Below are positions 22,264-33,200 of a stretch of DNA of 64,000 nt, in pieces. Below the pieces are notes generated by a model. It saw nothing but the letters and a program-made list of their open reading frames with translations, did no database searches and was not told the DNA's origin. The position numbers and the translations under genes were made by a program. Each line of letters starts with the position of its first letter. Position 1 is the stretch's first letter. The stretch comes from Dactylonectria macrodidyma (taxonomy: Eukaryota; Ascomycota; Sordariomycetes; Hypocreales; Nectriaceae), in NCBI GenBank assembly GCA_020744425.1, contig JAGMUV010000010.1, forward strand, positions 310,001 to 374,000, read 5' to 3'.

Positions 22264-24803
22264 TCCTTGGCTCATCCCAGTCGAAGTTCACACGGATCTC
22301 GGCATTATGGGAGCGAAGTCCCACCATTGGAAATAGCCGGCCTGTTATACCTCGCAAGCATTCGCCTAAGACGTGAGTTAGCTGTGGAAATCCGATCGCG
22401 AGGGGTCAAGTGGAGTACGTTTTAACTTTTACTTACCGACAGGCTTCCCATTTCTCGTAAAGTAAGCTTTCCCGTTAATAGGATCAATACAACAGCCTAC
22501 TGTATCTCCGGTCTTGAACGTCCGCTCAGAGTTAAGCTTTGGGATCCCGTCGTGGAACAAGCCGCCGTCATCTCCGTGATAGCTCCAGGTCGTCGAGGCC
22601 CAGCCAGGCATATCAGTAGGGTCGAAGCCCTTGTGCCCGAAGCCAATACCAACGACTCTACAGAGTCAAGCGATTAGTATTATATGTCTCGAGCGAGCAG
22701 CAAACACAGGAGATAGCTGGAGGACGACTTACTCTTCTTCGCCCCTGTCTATCACGGTACTCTCGAAGTAAAACTTCTTGCTGGGGTCTATTGGATGGTC
22801 GGCTCGAGCTGTGGCTGACCATGTATACCATGTTCTTGTCAAATTTGAGTATCTAAGGTTCCGTTTGTCCTCGTCTACGAAGGCTAGTTCAGATGCCTTG
22901 TGTTTCTCGCTCCAAACTTGCGGCTTCGCAATGTCATCAAAGGACGTTGCAAATGGGGTTATTTTCTCACCGTCCGTTTCTGGAACCGGACAGTAGGCGG
23001 CAATAAGTTGTTGCAGAGTCCAGCGGTGTTCATACTTGGTTGCAAGGTCTGGTTGACACCGAACCAGATATTCAGCAAGAGAAACATCGTCTTCATTGGT
23101 AGCGCATTCAAAGAGAACACGAGATTGATCTTCCGTGGGCGGCTCTTCTCCGCCTTCGAGAATCTTCCAGATCTTCGTTTTCAGCTCGGCCTGGTCCCTC
23201 TCAATGACCCAGATGAGAAGGTCCAAGCGATGTACTAAATCTCGAATTGTGCCTTTGTCAATTCTATCAATGTGGTGGAGCAATAGCTCCGTGATGTCGT
23301 CGCGGTCTTCCTTCAACATGGCAAGCTCGAGCGGCGCTTTGCCCTCTTTGTTGACTTGATTGATGTCAACTGCTCCCTCCATGATCAATGCTCTGGCCGC
23401 TTCGATGCTGGTATTGGCTAGGGCCTGCGTGAAGGTAGTACAGCCCCTCTTGTCCTTGGTCATGTCCAAGGCGATGTTTTCTTGGGACGCAACCCGTTTG
23501 GCGGGGGTAACATCAAGCGTATAAGATCCACGCTTTCGTCGCTTGCCCGCGAGTTGCAATGGAGTAATATCCTCGAGGTCTTTACAAAGGGGTTTGGGTT
23601 TCTGCCTAATAGGAATACCACGGAGTCTATTTGACCAGCAGCGACAGCTAGGTGTAACATAGTTTCTCCGCCGTTTGTCTGACATTGTATCTCAGCGCCA
23701 GATTCGTCGAGAAGCTTCATGAGAACGTCAGGGTTGTCATATGCAGCATGGAGTGGTTGCCAGCCATCTTCGTCGGGAACATCACTCGCCGCTCTGCCTT
23801 TAATTAGCTCTGAAACAGCCGTACTGTACCCCCAATAAGCGGCCAGGTATGTTGGCGTTCTGTTCTTTTCCTCGTCTCCGAGGTCTTTGTCCAAGGCTGC
23901 CCCTGCGCCAAGCAGCTACTTGATGACACGGTCGTGCCCATCGTAGGCTGCAGCATGAAGCGGCGTCCAGCGTCTTAGACTATCTCGCCTGCGTGGGTTT
24001 ACTTCGTGTTGTAATAGACTCCGGACTATGTAGTCTTGTCCGTACCGTAATGCATACCACAGCGGCGATCGGTTGTCTTTATCATTTAGATCGGATTCAA
24101 CCGTTTCGTTGTGAAGGAGATATCCAACACGTCTAGCATCCCACCGTCAGCCGCATATGATAATGGGCTCCGGTCTGATTTGTCAACCGAGTTGATATCA
24201 GCCTGCTGTTGCTCGGCCAGAAATTTTACAATCTGGAGGTGGCCAAACTCAGCCGCGTAGGACAACGGGGTACGACCAACCTCGTCGGTGACGTCTGCAA
24301 CAACTCTTGGCAAGCCTGAAAGATGTTTGACCAAGTCGAGTTGCCCATTTTGTGCAGCCAGGTGAATCAGAGGCAAGGCAGAGTAATCATCCTCCCGAGC
24401 TATTGTGCGTACCTCCTTGATGATGAGTCCTCTGAGGCCGTGACCTATGAAGATATTGGAACCAGACGGAGGAGCACAAGCACAATGAGTTAGTACCAAT
24501 GGCTTACTACGAGTAACATAGAGGATCACGTACATGTTTTTCGCGTAGCTCATTTAACAAAGCCTCTGCCACAGCCTTGACATCGCCGACGGAGATGCCC
24601 TTCCGGCTCATCATACTGTAACCGAAGGTTATGACATGAGCGTTGCTGACGTGAAGAGGCAGTAGCTCCTTTAACCACATGACTTCTGGACCTGAATCCA
24701 TAAATCCAGGAGCCCATGTCCAGGTTGAGTCTTGGTCACCACCAAGCCCGTGAACAGCAATGATGCTATTTAATGCCAGCGAGTAGGGTCTGGGGCATCC
24801 CAT
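22193..24803 (-). pseudogene. NLR-like gene: SesB-type hydrolase - ankyrin repeats - SPRY (decayed)
   Basis: Exon 1 (24803-24534) starts MGCPRPYSL and contains the hydrolase entry SIIAVHGLGGDQDSTWTW. Its donor GTACGT is clear, but the expected acceptor near 24458 reads CTG instead of CAG. The next coding part shows FIGHGLRGLIIKE, where SesB-type hydrolases have GHSLGG, so the nucleophilic serine is gone. It jumps straight to ankyrin repeats (LIHLAAQNGQLDLVKHL, TPLSYAAEFGHLQIVKFL, RSPLSYAADGGMLDV), with no NACHT/NB-ARC module. Further damage: a frameshift near 24118, a TAG at 23918-23916 inside an ankyrin repeat, and a frameshift near 23600. The C-terminal third is open: a linker, then a SPRY/B30.2 domain across introns 22732-22658 and 22436-22366 (KFYFESTVI, VVGIGFGHKGFD, GDTVGCCIDPINGKAYFTRNG, RLFPMVGLRS). 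The intact family senses non-self in heterokaryon incompatibility and immunity. This copy is most likely dead. Confidence 0.75.
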
Positions 24804-26150
24804 GGAGAAGAGGAACACACCTGACGGTAGCCGAGTATAATTACTCCTAAAATATCCATCGTTGTTATATACGACGATGAGGGCCTTTTTCTCCTTGAAG
24901 ACTGGGCTGGAGTCGGCCGTTGTTGAGGCCGTGGATGGGTGGCAGGGTATGCCTGGGGACACAGAGGGTGGCGGCCAGGTGCTTAGCAGGACGACCTCGT
25001 CGGATGACAGAGAGGGCGGACATTTTCCGACCAAGTGCCAAGTCTGTCCAGCTGCATGGGGCGGCGCCACATCAGGCCATTCTTCAGCACCTTTCAGGGT
25101 TCAAGAGCGAGTAAATGTTAGATGGTGTCGAATATGGACCAATCAGCCCTCGCTGGCGATTCCCTGCATGGTCTAGCGGCTAGTCGTACAGGCGAGGCAA
25201 ACCGGCTAAGATTTGCGTAAACGAGCCTTGAGTAACGAAGCTGGACCAAGTTGGATGCATCTGTATCTGAACGAATTAAGTTGGAGGGTGGTGAATAAGA
25301 CCTTTCGTCACTTCATTAGCCAAAGACACCTCGAGGTATCATGGCACGGCGATCCATTGGTTCCATTGGTTCCATTTGATGTGGAACTACGCAATGTCAG
25401 CGCTCGGTGTATGATAACTCTAGCCCCCACTCCAGGAACCTATTCCAAGCTAACGAGTAAATGCGCCAAGAAGCAGAACTAGGGTAGTGGCGGCCCCGAA
25501 GGGGGAAAAGGCATTCGAAGCGATGCCGAAAGCCGTAGCCAACAGTTGTCTCTCATCAGGACAAACTGCAGTCTTCCCACAAACCTGCTCCCTCAAGCCG
25601 CGGAGATATCCGCCAGGTGAGTCCCATACATGTACTGACTCTTTGACCAGGATGGCTGACATGTACGCCGGAATGACGCAGCTAGCTCTACGAAGGGTAC
25701 TAGCATTTATCTTGCGAAAGGCATGACGAACTTCTCCGCAAGTTCGTCGGGAGCTAACATCGAGGGAGCCCTTTGACTTGGTCTAGTGCGGCTCGGTCCG
25801 CAAACTTCACATAATTGTTAGGTTGCTTACTTAGTCAGATAAGAACAGCCCCGCTACGCACACCTGATAAAATGGCATATCGCAAGCCTTCGCTATTGTA
25901 GGAAAAACAAGGCTCTTTTGTTTACTTTATCGAATGTTTTAACTGGCCCTAGCTGTCAAGCTCGTGATCACACCACCTGCGCACAGCCGCAACAATCCCC
26001 CACAGCGCACGTACCAACCAGTGAGACGGGAACACTTGTCAACTGTGGGCGAGGCTAGTTTTCTTGACTTTTAATTACCGCTTCATCACTCTAGCAACAT
26101 CAGTCAGTCTATAGAAGTGTGGACTCCAGAGAGCCACCACTCAGGCCGAC
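24804..26150. other. Divergent promoter region between two NLR-like genes
   Basis: The minus frame stays open upstream to 25070 (an extra 89 codons, low complexity), so a longer N-terminus for the hydrolase gene is possible. Otherwise there is no gene. A tRNA-Glu-like 5' fragment (GCATGGTCTAGCGGCTAG, about 25167-25184) lacks the rest of the cloverleaf. Confidence 0.45.
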
Positions 26151-28843
26151 ATGGCAGAAGCAATAGGAGCCGGCGCGAATGTGCTGGCTTTCATTCTGCT
26201 CGGACTCAAAAGCGTACAATGTGCGTCTGAGACTTTCTCAATCATCAAAGACGGTCCAGAAATTGTTCAGCAGCTCGCGACAGACGTTCGCCAGTTGCAA
26301 TCGATCCTAACTTGGGTGCTCCAATCCCAAGCCGCCGCCAATGACCAAGCTCTCCTGCTTCAGGCTCAACAATGCATTCAAGAGATACAAAGTCTGGCAG
26401 CTTCTCTCCAGACTTTGCGACTCTCGCCAAATGACAAGTTCACAGGGAAGTGCTGGAAGAGACTTAAAGCGATCATGAAGGAGAACGATTTGGACAGGGT
26501 TAGCAGACAAGTAAATCAGCATGCTTCGTTGCTAAATGCCCGCATAGCCGCGCTGTCCAGGTATGATCATCTGTTCTCTAATCTAAATCCAAGGTTTTCA
26601 TTCTAACATGGCTAATAGTGAAGCAACTTTTGAGATCAGGGCCGGGACCGCCGGGCTTCTGCAAGCAACCCAGGCACTGGAGAGCGCCGTGCAATCCGGA
26701 TTCGATCAACAAGCCACCCACCTTGGGCAGTTGAATGAAAGTATATCCAGCGATTAGGCCGATCGAGAAAATATTCAACGAAGTCTTCATGAATTTGAGG
26801 AGATGTTTCGAGCGCAAGAATCGGCGCGTGCTAGTGACAGCAGCTACATCCGAACAACCCTACAGACAGTCATGGACCACATCACGGCATCGACTCCATA
26901 CAACCCGTCCAACAGCCTTCAGGGAGAACTTCCAGATACCCGGAACCAAGAAGCAGAACTGCCACTTGCAGACCAGCAAATCCTACAGACCCTGTGCAGC
27001 CTTTCCCGCCTGATTGACGAAAAGGCCCGAGAAGTCGATGCATACGCGGAAGAGGATGATTTAGTGGCGTCTGTTGTCGACGACGTTCAGCGATTGCTAC
27101 AATCTATCCGGCATCAGAAAACTCCTGTTGATCGCCAATGCAATACCATTTCTCCGGGACAAGAATTACGTCCATTGTCGTTTGAGTCGGGGCTTCGTCG
27201 GCTGGGAAGTGGGTTCCTAAACGGCGCCGTTGCGATTAATCAACGAGGTAAGTATTATCATCCTGCCTCCAGGTTCCAGGTACGTCGGCTAATCTTGAGC
27301 AGTGAATCGACAGGTAGAGTATGAGCCTCGTACACTGATCCAGCAGATTCGAACAGTCGACCAGAAGGACGTTGGAAGCGGAAGAGCGAGTCTTGTGATT
27401 TCAAAACGCTGTCAAGTCAGGGCAGGTGAACCGAACGACGACCAGAACGATCGGAAACGAATGCGGACAGACTATTCAATCTCACTAACAGTCCTACCCA
27501 ATAAGTCTCAAGATTCGCATATGATTGTGGCTTCTTTATCTCAGCACCAGGTGTCTTTTGACAGAATTACATCCATATCAACCCTTATGGTAAATCGAGT
27601 TTTACCTAATGAGTCACGGGTATTTCAAGTGGTAAGAGAAGGAAATTTGCAAGAACTTGAACGCATGTTTAGGGATAAAGCAGCCTCGCCTCGAGACCAT
27701 GATGAGTATGGTGCATCACTATTGATGGTGAGTTGGCATATCATTGTGATCAAAAAAGGAAGAGAACTTACTTTCGAATGTAGTACGCAACTGAGCAGCC
27801 GCAAGTTTGCAAATTTTTGATTGCCTGTGGGCTAGACGTTGACCATGTTGCAAGCGGCTCTGGAGTTCATTACCTCGGCGATCCTGCGTAATCTCAACAT
27901 CCCCAAATGATTGACTGCTGAAACTAATCAAAATAGTTGTCCGCTCCAACTTCACATCTTTGATAATATGCTACCACACGAGAGGATGGGCCGAATAAAT
28001 CAGTGCCGCAAAATGCTTCTGCAAGCTGGCGCAGATCCAACCCTGAAGCTAAATTCACTAGAATATCCGCCTTCCTTGCTTGAGATAATTAGTGCAGATG
28101 GAATTGCTGTCGGTGACGCTTGTTGATTTTATTCTTCTGTAAACATCGACTGACCACGCGAGTAGGAAAGTGTGCGAATCATGTGGAATCGCGAACTGAC
28201 CGGACCCTTCGCCGATATAAATACCACGAGAGTCAATGGCTTGTCCCCATTTTTGATGGCATGCAAAAGTGAAGCCTTTACCAAGGAGTTTTTCCAGGCT
28301 TTTCTTTCCATGGGTGCCAAAATTGACGATCGCTCATCTATAAACGGGGAAACTTGTCTCCACATATGCATCCAAACGTTGGGTAAAGCGGAACGATGGG
28401 CCGAAACCTTTACTTGCAATGAGTTCGATGCGATCGAATATCTGATTGAAGAAGGCGCAGACCCTTTCGCAAAGGATAACAATGGCATGTCAGTTGCGCA
28501 ATATGCTTACAGTCATGGAACAGAGGACATCGGTTCTTACCTTGGCGATCTTTGGGACGCAGTTGTGAAAAGTTGTGGTTACAAAATTTCTCAGTTTCGC
28601 TCGGAGAATTGCAGAAGAATTGCAAAATATACCGAAGCATATCCTCGGGCTGAATTTGTTGTCATTTGGGAACAAACAGACGCTGTGTGTCCATATTGGG
28701 ATGACAAGCCATGGCCACCAATAGCGCCAAGACAACAGGGCAATGAGGACGATGGGTACAGCGAAATGGGTGGAGATGAAGAGGTATCAGACTCACTGGC
28801 TATCTCTTGGGACAACGAATCAGGTGGTGTAAGGCTCTCGTGA
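26151..28843 (+). pseudogene. HeLo-like/STAND N-terminal domain plus ankyrin-type protein, one in-frame TAG
   Basis: Six exons (26151-26560, 26619-27247, 27303-27727, 27784-27887, 27937-28108, 28166-28843) join with consistent phases to 806 codons. Introns are 49-58 nt, and the last has a weak GTCGGT donor. Residues 1-135 (MAEAIGAGANVLAF...ETFSIIKDGPEIVQQLATDVRQLQSIL) match the fungal HeLo-like/STAND N-terminal helical bundle, a membrane-active cell-death domain in NLRs. A glutamine-rich coil follows (about 140-290). The C-terminal half has diverged ankyrin repeats (VFQVVREGNLQELERMF, MLLQAGADPTL, GLSPFLMACKSEAF, AIEYLIEEGADPFAKDNNGMS). One nonsense codon, TAG at 26755-26757 (codon 183), is the only defect. 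It could be a true pseudogene, a truncated 182-residue product, or an mRNA-edited gene. The gene is divergent from the hydrolase-ankyrin-SPRY gene. Confidence 0.7.
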
Positions 28844-29284
28844 CCACCGCAAAGAAAGAGTTGCCGACCATCATACCCAAACTCGTTATAGTAGCTCAAG
28901 TTCTCTTGGACCTCCGGCCTTAACTTATCTATGAAGTACTTGAAAACTCCGTCCCTAGGGAGTGCGATAGACTCGGCCTTTAATCTAGTGGCGATCGTGA
29001 ATGAATGCCTGGGCTAATTCCTTAACCGCCCTCTACACCTAATGACGTTCGTACTAGCGGGCTTGTTAATAAGTGTGCTAATGATAAGCCTAGTGTCCTT
29101 TTCAGTAATAACCAAAGACTCAGAGTTCTGACTGCCCATGGAGCCTGCGACGTGTTATTGGCTACCATGTGGGCGACGGGCATGCAGGGTAGGTCGTCGC
29201 CGTCCCATCTCCATTCAACTTATGTCGTGAGGCGCAGGCGGCTAGACTTAGTAACGGAGCGAATCTTGTTGTATGGCAATCCAG

Positions 29285-29938
29285 AACTTACCGTCAAATC
29301 AATCAGAGGGATCCGGCGATGCATGGCCGGTATAAACTCGCTGAGGCTGCCCTCGACTGGCATGAAACAACAAACGGTAGATGAGCTTGAGAAGACTGAT
29401 TTAGAGTGGACAGTATTCTATGCCGGGTTCCTGACGGACCTCTGTTACAATCCGGCTATTAACGCATACATGTCACCTAGGATTGTCGTGGAGGACATGG
29501 CGCATAATACGGCGGCGATTCCCGGGAAATATGCCAATTCCCTTTGCTCACACCTTTGACATTGCCAAATACGTGGACTTGGTTTTGAACTTCGAGAAGT
29601 GGCATCCGGAGTATCATATCGTGGGAGACAAGATGGCATGGAATGAGTTCGTCATGATGGCGAAAAAGATTGAGGGGTATGTGCCTGAATCTTCCTCCCT
29701 CACCCGGGAGCACAAGGACGTTTCGAGTTGGCAATGCACCTATAGCGGTCAGCTTCAAGGCCTTATCCTATATCCCAGTGCCGAGGGAAGCACTCCTTTT
29801 CTTCGCTGCCACTTTTATCTGCTATTTGACGATGACTTGATGGACTTTGACGAGGGGAAAGCAGTCAACCAAGAGTTCCCAGGGTTTCAGCCACTCAAGT
29901 TCAAGGATGCAGTGGAACGGCGGCCAAGGCACGCGTGA
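29285..29938 (+). pseudogene. NmrA-like/isoflavone-reductase family fragment
   Basis: LEKTDLEWTVFYAGFLTD (about 29385-29440) and VVEDMAHNTAAIPG are followed, after a frameshift near 29525, by MPIPFAHTFDIAKYVDLVLNFEKW and VGDKMAWNEFVMMAKKIEG. This is the order seen in the C-terminal two-thirds of NmrA-like NAD(P)-binding proteins. The N-terminal Rossmann motif is missing, since the sequence before about 29285 has no GxxGxxG. It is a 5'-truncated and frameshifted remnant. The C-terminal frame then runs to a stop at 29938. Confidence 0.6.
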
Positions 29939-30186
29939 GCTAGCTTGCATTTTAACCACTCGTATAAGTCATAGAACATGATAGACTGGATGATATATTA
30001 CGCAGCTCGAAAGATGTTTGCACACGTCAAGCCAATGTGCCATCGTTTTACTCAACGCCCCACCATAGGTTTCTCTCAAACCGAAGAGCTGATGGCAACT
30101 GTGCCATTTCTGGCGTACAAAGTCTTTTCAATTGTTCAAGTCGATGGAAGCTGAAGCCTATAATGCAGCTTCCTGCAGTACTTCAT

Positions 30187-31902
30187 CTACTCAGGGTTGG
30201 TAGTTTCCTGCTTCTTCATTCTCTGTTCCCTCCACTTGGACCCTTGCCTCGCCTCTAAAAGCAGGATAGGCATAAAAGCTATACAAACAAACGCCACAAA
30301 GCTAAAACACCATCCTCTCACCATGGTACTCACCATGAGGTCAATAACACCAGTGCCACCCGCGCCCATAAAACGCCGAACAAGATTATTCGCTGCCGTC
30401 GCTGTCGACGGGCTTTGAGGATACAGGTCGACCAAGAGAGTTGAGAGAATATTGAAACCACCATTGACAAAGAAGCCAATGAAGAAATGCAATATCAATG
30501 GCCATACCAAATTGGCATTATACTGCAATACCCATCCGTAGGTGAGGATGGCTGCGAGGCCCACACTCAAAAATGGCCAAATCACATCGATCCTCGCCTT
30601 CTCGATCGGGAAGTGCCTTAAATCGCCCTCGCGCTTTCGATCTATTGTAAGGCCCAATCTGTCTGGCAACTTGCTTATAGTTTCTATCTAGCAATTTACC
30701 ATTGATGAAACTGGCCATGGCGCAACCAGCCCCAGATTGGAGGTAGCACAGGCCAATCTGGAAGCCATTGAGTTTGTAGATTTCCGCAAAGAGGGAGGGA
30801 ATCGAGGAAAGGACGGTTTAGTATGTTGTATAGATCATAGCGTTGTAGAAGAGCAAAAATGGCAGCGTCTTTCTCGGTGATGACTCGCAATGCTTTCATC
30901 GGATTCGGCAATCGAAGTTTGCGATTTTGGGTCATTCCTGTTTGCGCCAGTCGTTGTTTGTCGGCCAAAGTGTGGCTTTGTCCTGTTCGAGACTTGAGAT
31001 ACTGAACAAGAGACATGTTCCAGGATTGTGGTGGAATGGAACCGTTTCCGACGACGCTGCGCCCTGTTTAGAGGACAGTCAGTATAAAGGGAATAGCCAT
31101 ATTCCTCCGATGATAACAAGACCCCAGAATATTAACCTCCAACCCAGAAACTGGGCCACCACCAATGATAGGACCAAGGGTCGGCCCAATGATGATTTTG
31201 GCATTGACGATTCCAATGTATGTGCCCCTCTCACTCCTTGTTGTGAGGTCAGCCACCACTCCGTACCGAAAGCAACCGCTCCACTACTCCCCGTCGACTG
31301 CAAGCATGGCAGGATGAACAGAGCCGTATACGAACTCTTTAGCGCAAGCCCGACATTGGCGTCTAGGTAGATCACGAAGGTCAAGATACATGTGGGTCTC
31401 CGACCAACCATATCCGCCAGGTCGCCGAAAATGGTGGGTGCCAGTCCTTGGAAGATCATGTACGACGTGATAGTGAGATTGATGGGGGTGGAGAAGACAG
31501 CTAGATCTGTCGCAAGTGAGTTAAGAGCAGGGAAATAGATGCTCGCAGAAGTCAGAGAAATAAAGGCAGCGACTAGAATTTTAAGCAGGTATTCACTCCT
31601 ATTATCACGCAGATGGACGAACCTGTTACCATGAAAACAATGTAGCGCTTTTGGTCTTTGTCAAACGTTGAGTAGACAGATCCAGTTGGCGTAGGTGTCA
31701 ATTGCTCCGTATTGTCTGCGTCATGTTGCACTCCTCGATCTGCAGGAGACACATCTGATAATAACGGAGGGGAAATATTCGCGGGCTCCCCACCCGCGGA
31801 ATCCGTGGTGACGGTGAGTTCGATAGTCGTGGAATCCTCTGGTCTCTTGGCAGACCCGCGGCTCTTTCGGGATGCATAATCAGGCAGCGATGGTTGGTTC
31901 AT
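30187..31902 (-). pseudogene. MFS transporter (DHA1-type), multiply frameshifted
   Basis: The N-terminus from 31902 is a hydrophilic tail (MNQPSLPDYASRK...). Membrane-segment text follows in changing frames. FISLTSASIYFPALN and the motif A region GDLADMVGRRPTC lie in one frame. ADLTTRSERGTYIGIVNAKIIIGPTLGPIIGG lies in a second frame (about 31250-31165). FLGWRLIFWGLVIIGGIWL is back in the first. The PETCR.VVGNGS loop and LPNPMKALRVI follow, and the last membrane segments (YNANLVWPLILHFFIGFFVNGGFN...GAGGTG) lie in a third frame to 30187. At least four shifts and a TAA near 30822 inactivate it. Intact relatives export drugs or polyamines from the plasma membrane. Confidence 0.75.
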
Positions 31903-32340
31903 CGCAGCTTTTAAATGGCATTGGAAATATGAGGAAACGAAAGAGAAATTGAATTAAAAATGCAGTCAGCGTATGTGATAAGAGATTGACTTACAGCCGA
32001 CTTTGGAATCTGAACCCTGTCGCACTAAACTAGAATTGGCTACATAACACCACTCTCTTTTCAGCTATTCACTACACTATCCGTACTCGGGAGGTTGACT
32101 AGGCACACATTATGTAAACTCCACTGGGAGCTTCAGCCACGGCTAAAGAAAGTTGGGACTCTGTTGGCAGTTCACTCTTTCCATGGGACGGCGACAAGCG
32201 CAGACATTGATTCAATTGCTGAAAGCAACCTCAACAACATCGAAGAGAGTTTAAAAAAGCGAGAAAGCTCTCCACCCGCCACAAAGGGCCTGTATAGTGT
32301 CTATAGGTTCGGTATATATACAAGAAGTAGGTACGTTGAA
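31903..32340. other. Intergenic, no gene recognised
   Basis: 5' flank of the MFS pseudogene and 3' flank of the small secreted protein gene. The plus-strand frame that crosses here (32095-32568) runs antisense to the secreted-protein gene and is not considered real. Confidence 0.45.
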
Positions 32341-32874
32341 CTAAAAACCAGAGTTTATGTAACCGGTGCAAAGCATGTGCGAGAAGAACCCAAGCGAGTA
32401 GTTGACACCCGTCTTGGTGCAGCCCTCGTCGTCGTTCCTGGTGCAGAAGCCCAGGATCTCGCTGTTTTGAGAAAACTCCCAGCCCTCGCCGTTCCAGTTG
32501 AAGCCGTACTGGTCTTCCGTCTTGAGGCCGCGAATTTCAAAGAATCCTTCAATCAGACATCGTTCTGAGACACACTGCGATTTCTGTTAGTCCGTGTATG
32601 GCAACAATGCGTTACAGAGTCAACGTACCTCGAATTGCTGAACGTTGTCAAGGCAGCCCCCTGGGTAGGACACGGCGACAGCATCGGTGTTGTAAATATC
32701 GCCTCCAGTGTCGGGAACGATTTCTCCAATGCCACCTTGCCGCCATTAGCAACGCCAATGTAGTACGGTAGGTGAGGGTGTATTACTTTGTGAAGCTGAA
32801 GTGCCAACTGCGAAGTCCGCTCGGGAGTAGCCAACAAGGGCCATGAGGCTAAGTGTGCGAAGGACAGAGAACAT
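32341..32874 (-). CDS. Small secreted six-cysteine protein, effector candidate
   Basis: Three exons (32874-32787, 32735-32629, 32574-32341) join in phases 1 and 0 to 142 residues. Introns are 51 nt (GTAATA...AAG with a GCTAAT branch) and 54 nt (GTACGT...CAG). The first 19 residues form a signal peptide (VLRTLSLMALVGYSRA). The mature part has six cysteines (in GGCLD, CVSERC, GFCTR, GCTK and MLCTG), enough for three disulfides, and no known domain. TATA-like ATAAATA lies about 110 bp upstream of the ATG. It is intact although the genes on both sides are decayed. Small size, secretion and cysteine content are typical of host-interaction effectors or antimicrobial proteins; the actual function is unknown. 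Without the first intron the frame would stop at a TAA, so the spliced model is preferred. Confidence 0.7.
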
Positions 32875-33036
32875 GGTAGCTGTTTTTGGATTTGATTGGG
32901 GTTATTGTGAGTGTTGAGCTTCTTGTTGCGTGTCTTGGTATGAAAGTAATGGTGTTGAGGGGAATTTCAGTGGCTTCAATGCCATATTTATGTTCCATGG
33001 AATGGTTGTAGGATCTAGGCAACAACCAAAATGTTC

Positions 33037-33200
33037 TGGCTAGTATCGTCTCCAGAGAGATCACCAAGATGCTACTCATCCTTCTCCATAGAGATCGCCA
33101 TCAAGACGATACTCTGACTAGTATCGTTCCCTTAGGAGGATCGTCATCAAGATGATGCTCTACTTGGTATCAATCCTCATGGAGTTGGCCATCATGTTCC
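33037..33200. repeat. Degenerate tandem repeat around a GATCGCCATCAAGA core
   Basis: Four imperfect units of about 40-47 bp contain variants of CTAGTATCGT, (G/A)GAGATC(A/G)(C/T)CA and CAAGATGATGCTC. They lie in the 5' flank of the secreted-protein gene. Boundaries are approximate. Confidence 0.5.

Noticed and set aside
25160..25235. tRNA-Glu gene
   Set aside because: Only the D-arm-like GCATGGTCTAGCGGCTAG is present; no anticodon arm, B box or acceptor pairing follows.
32095..32568. A 157-codon plus-strand frame
   Set aside because: It runs antisense through exon 3 of the six-cysteine secreted protein and has no domain.
33037..33200. CRISPR-like array
   Set aside because: Units are imperfect, unevenly spaced and in a eukaryotic genome; it is a degenerate tandem repeat.
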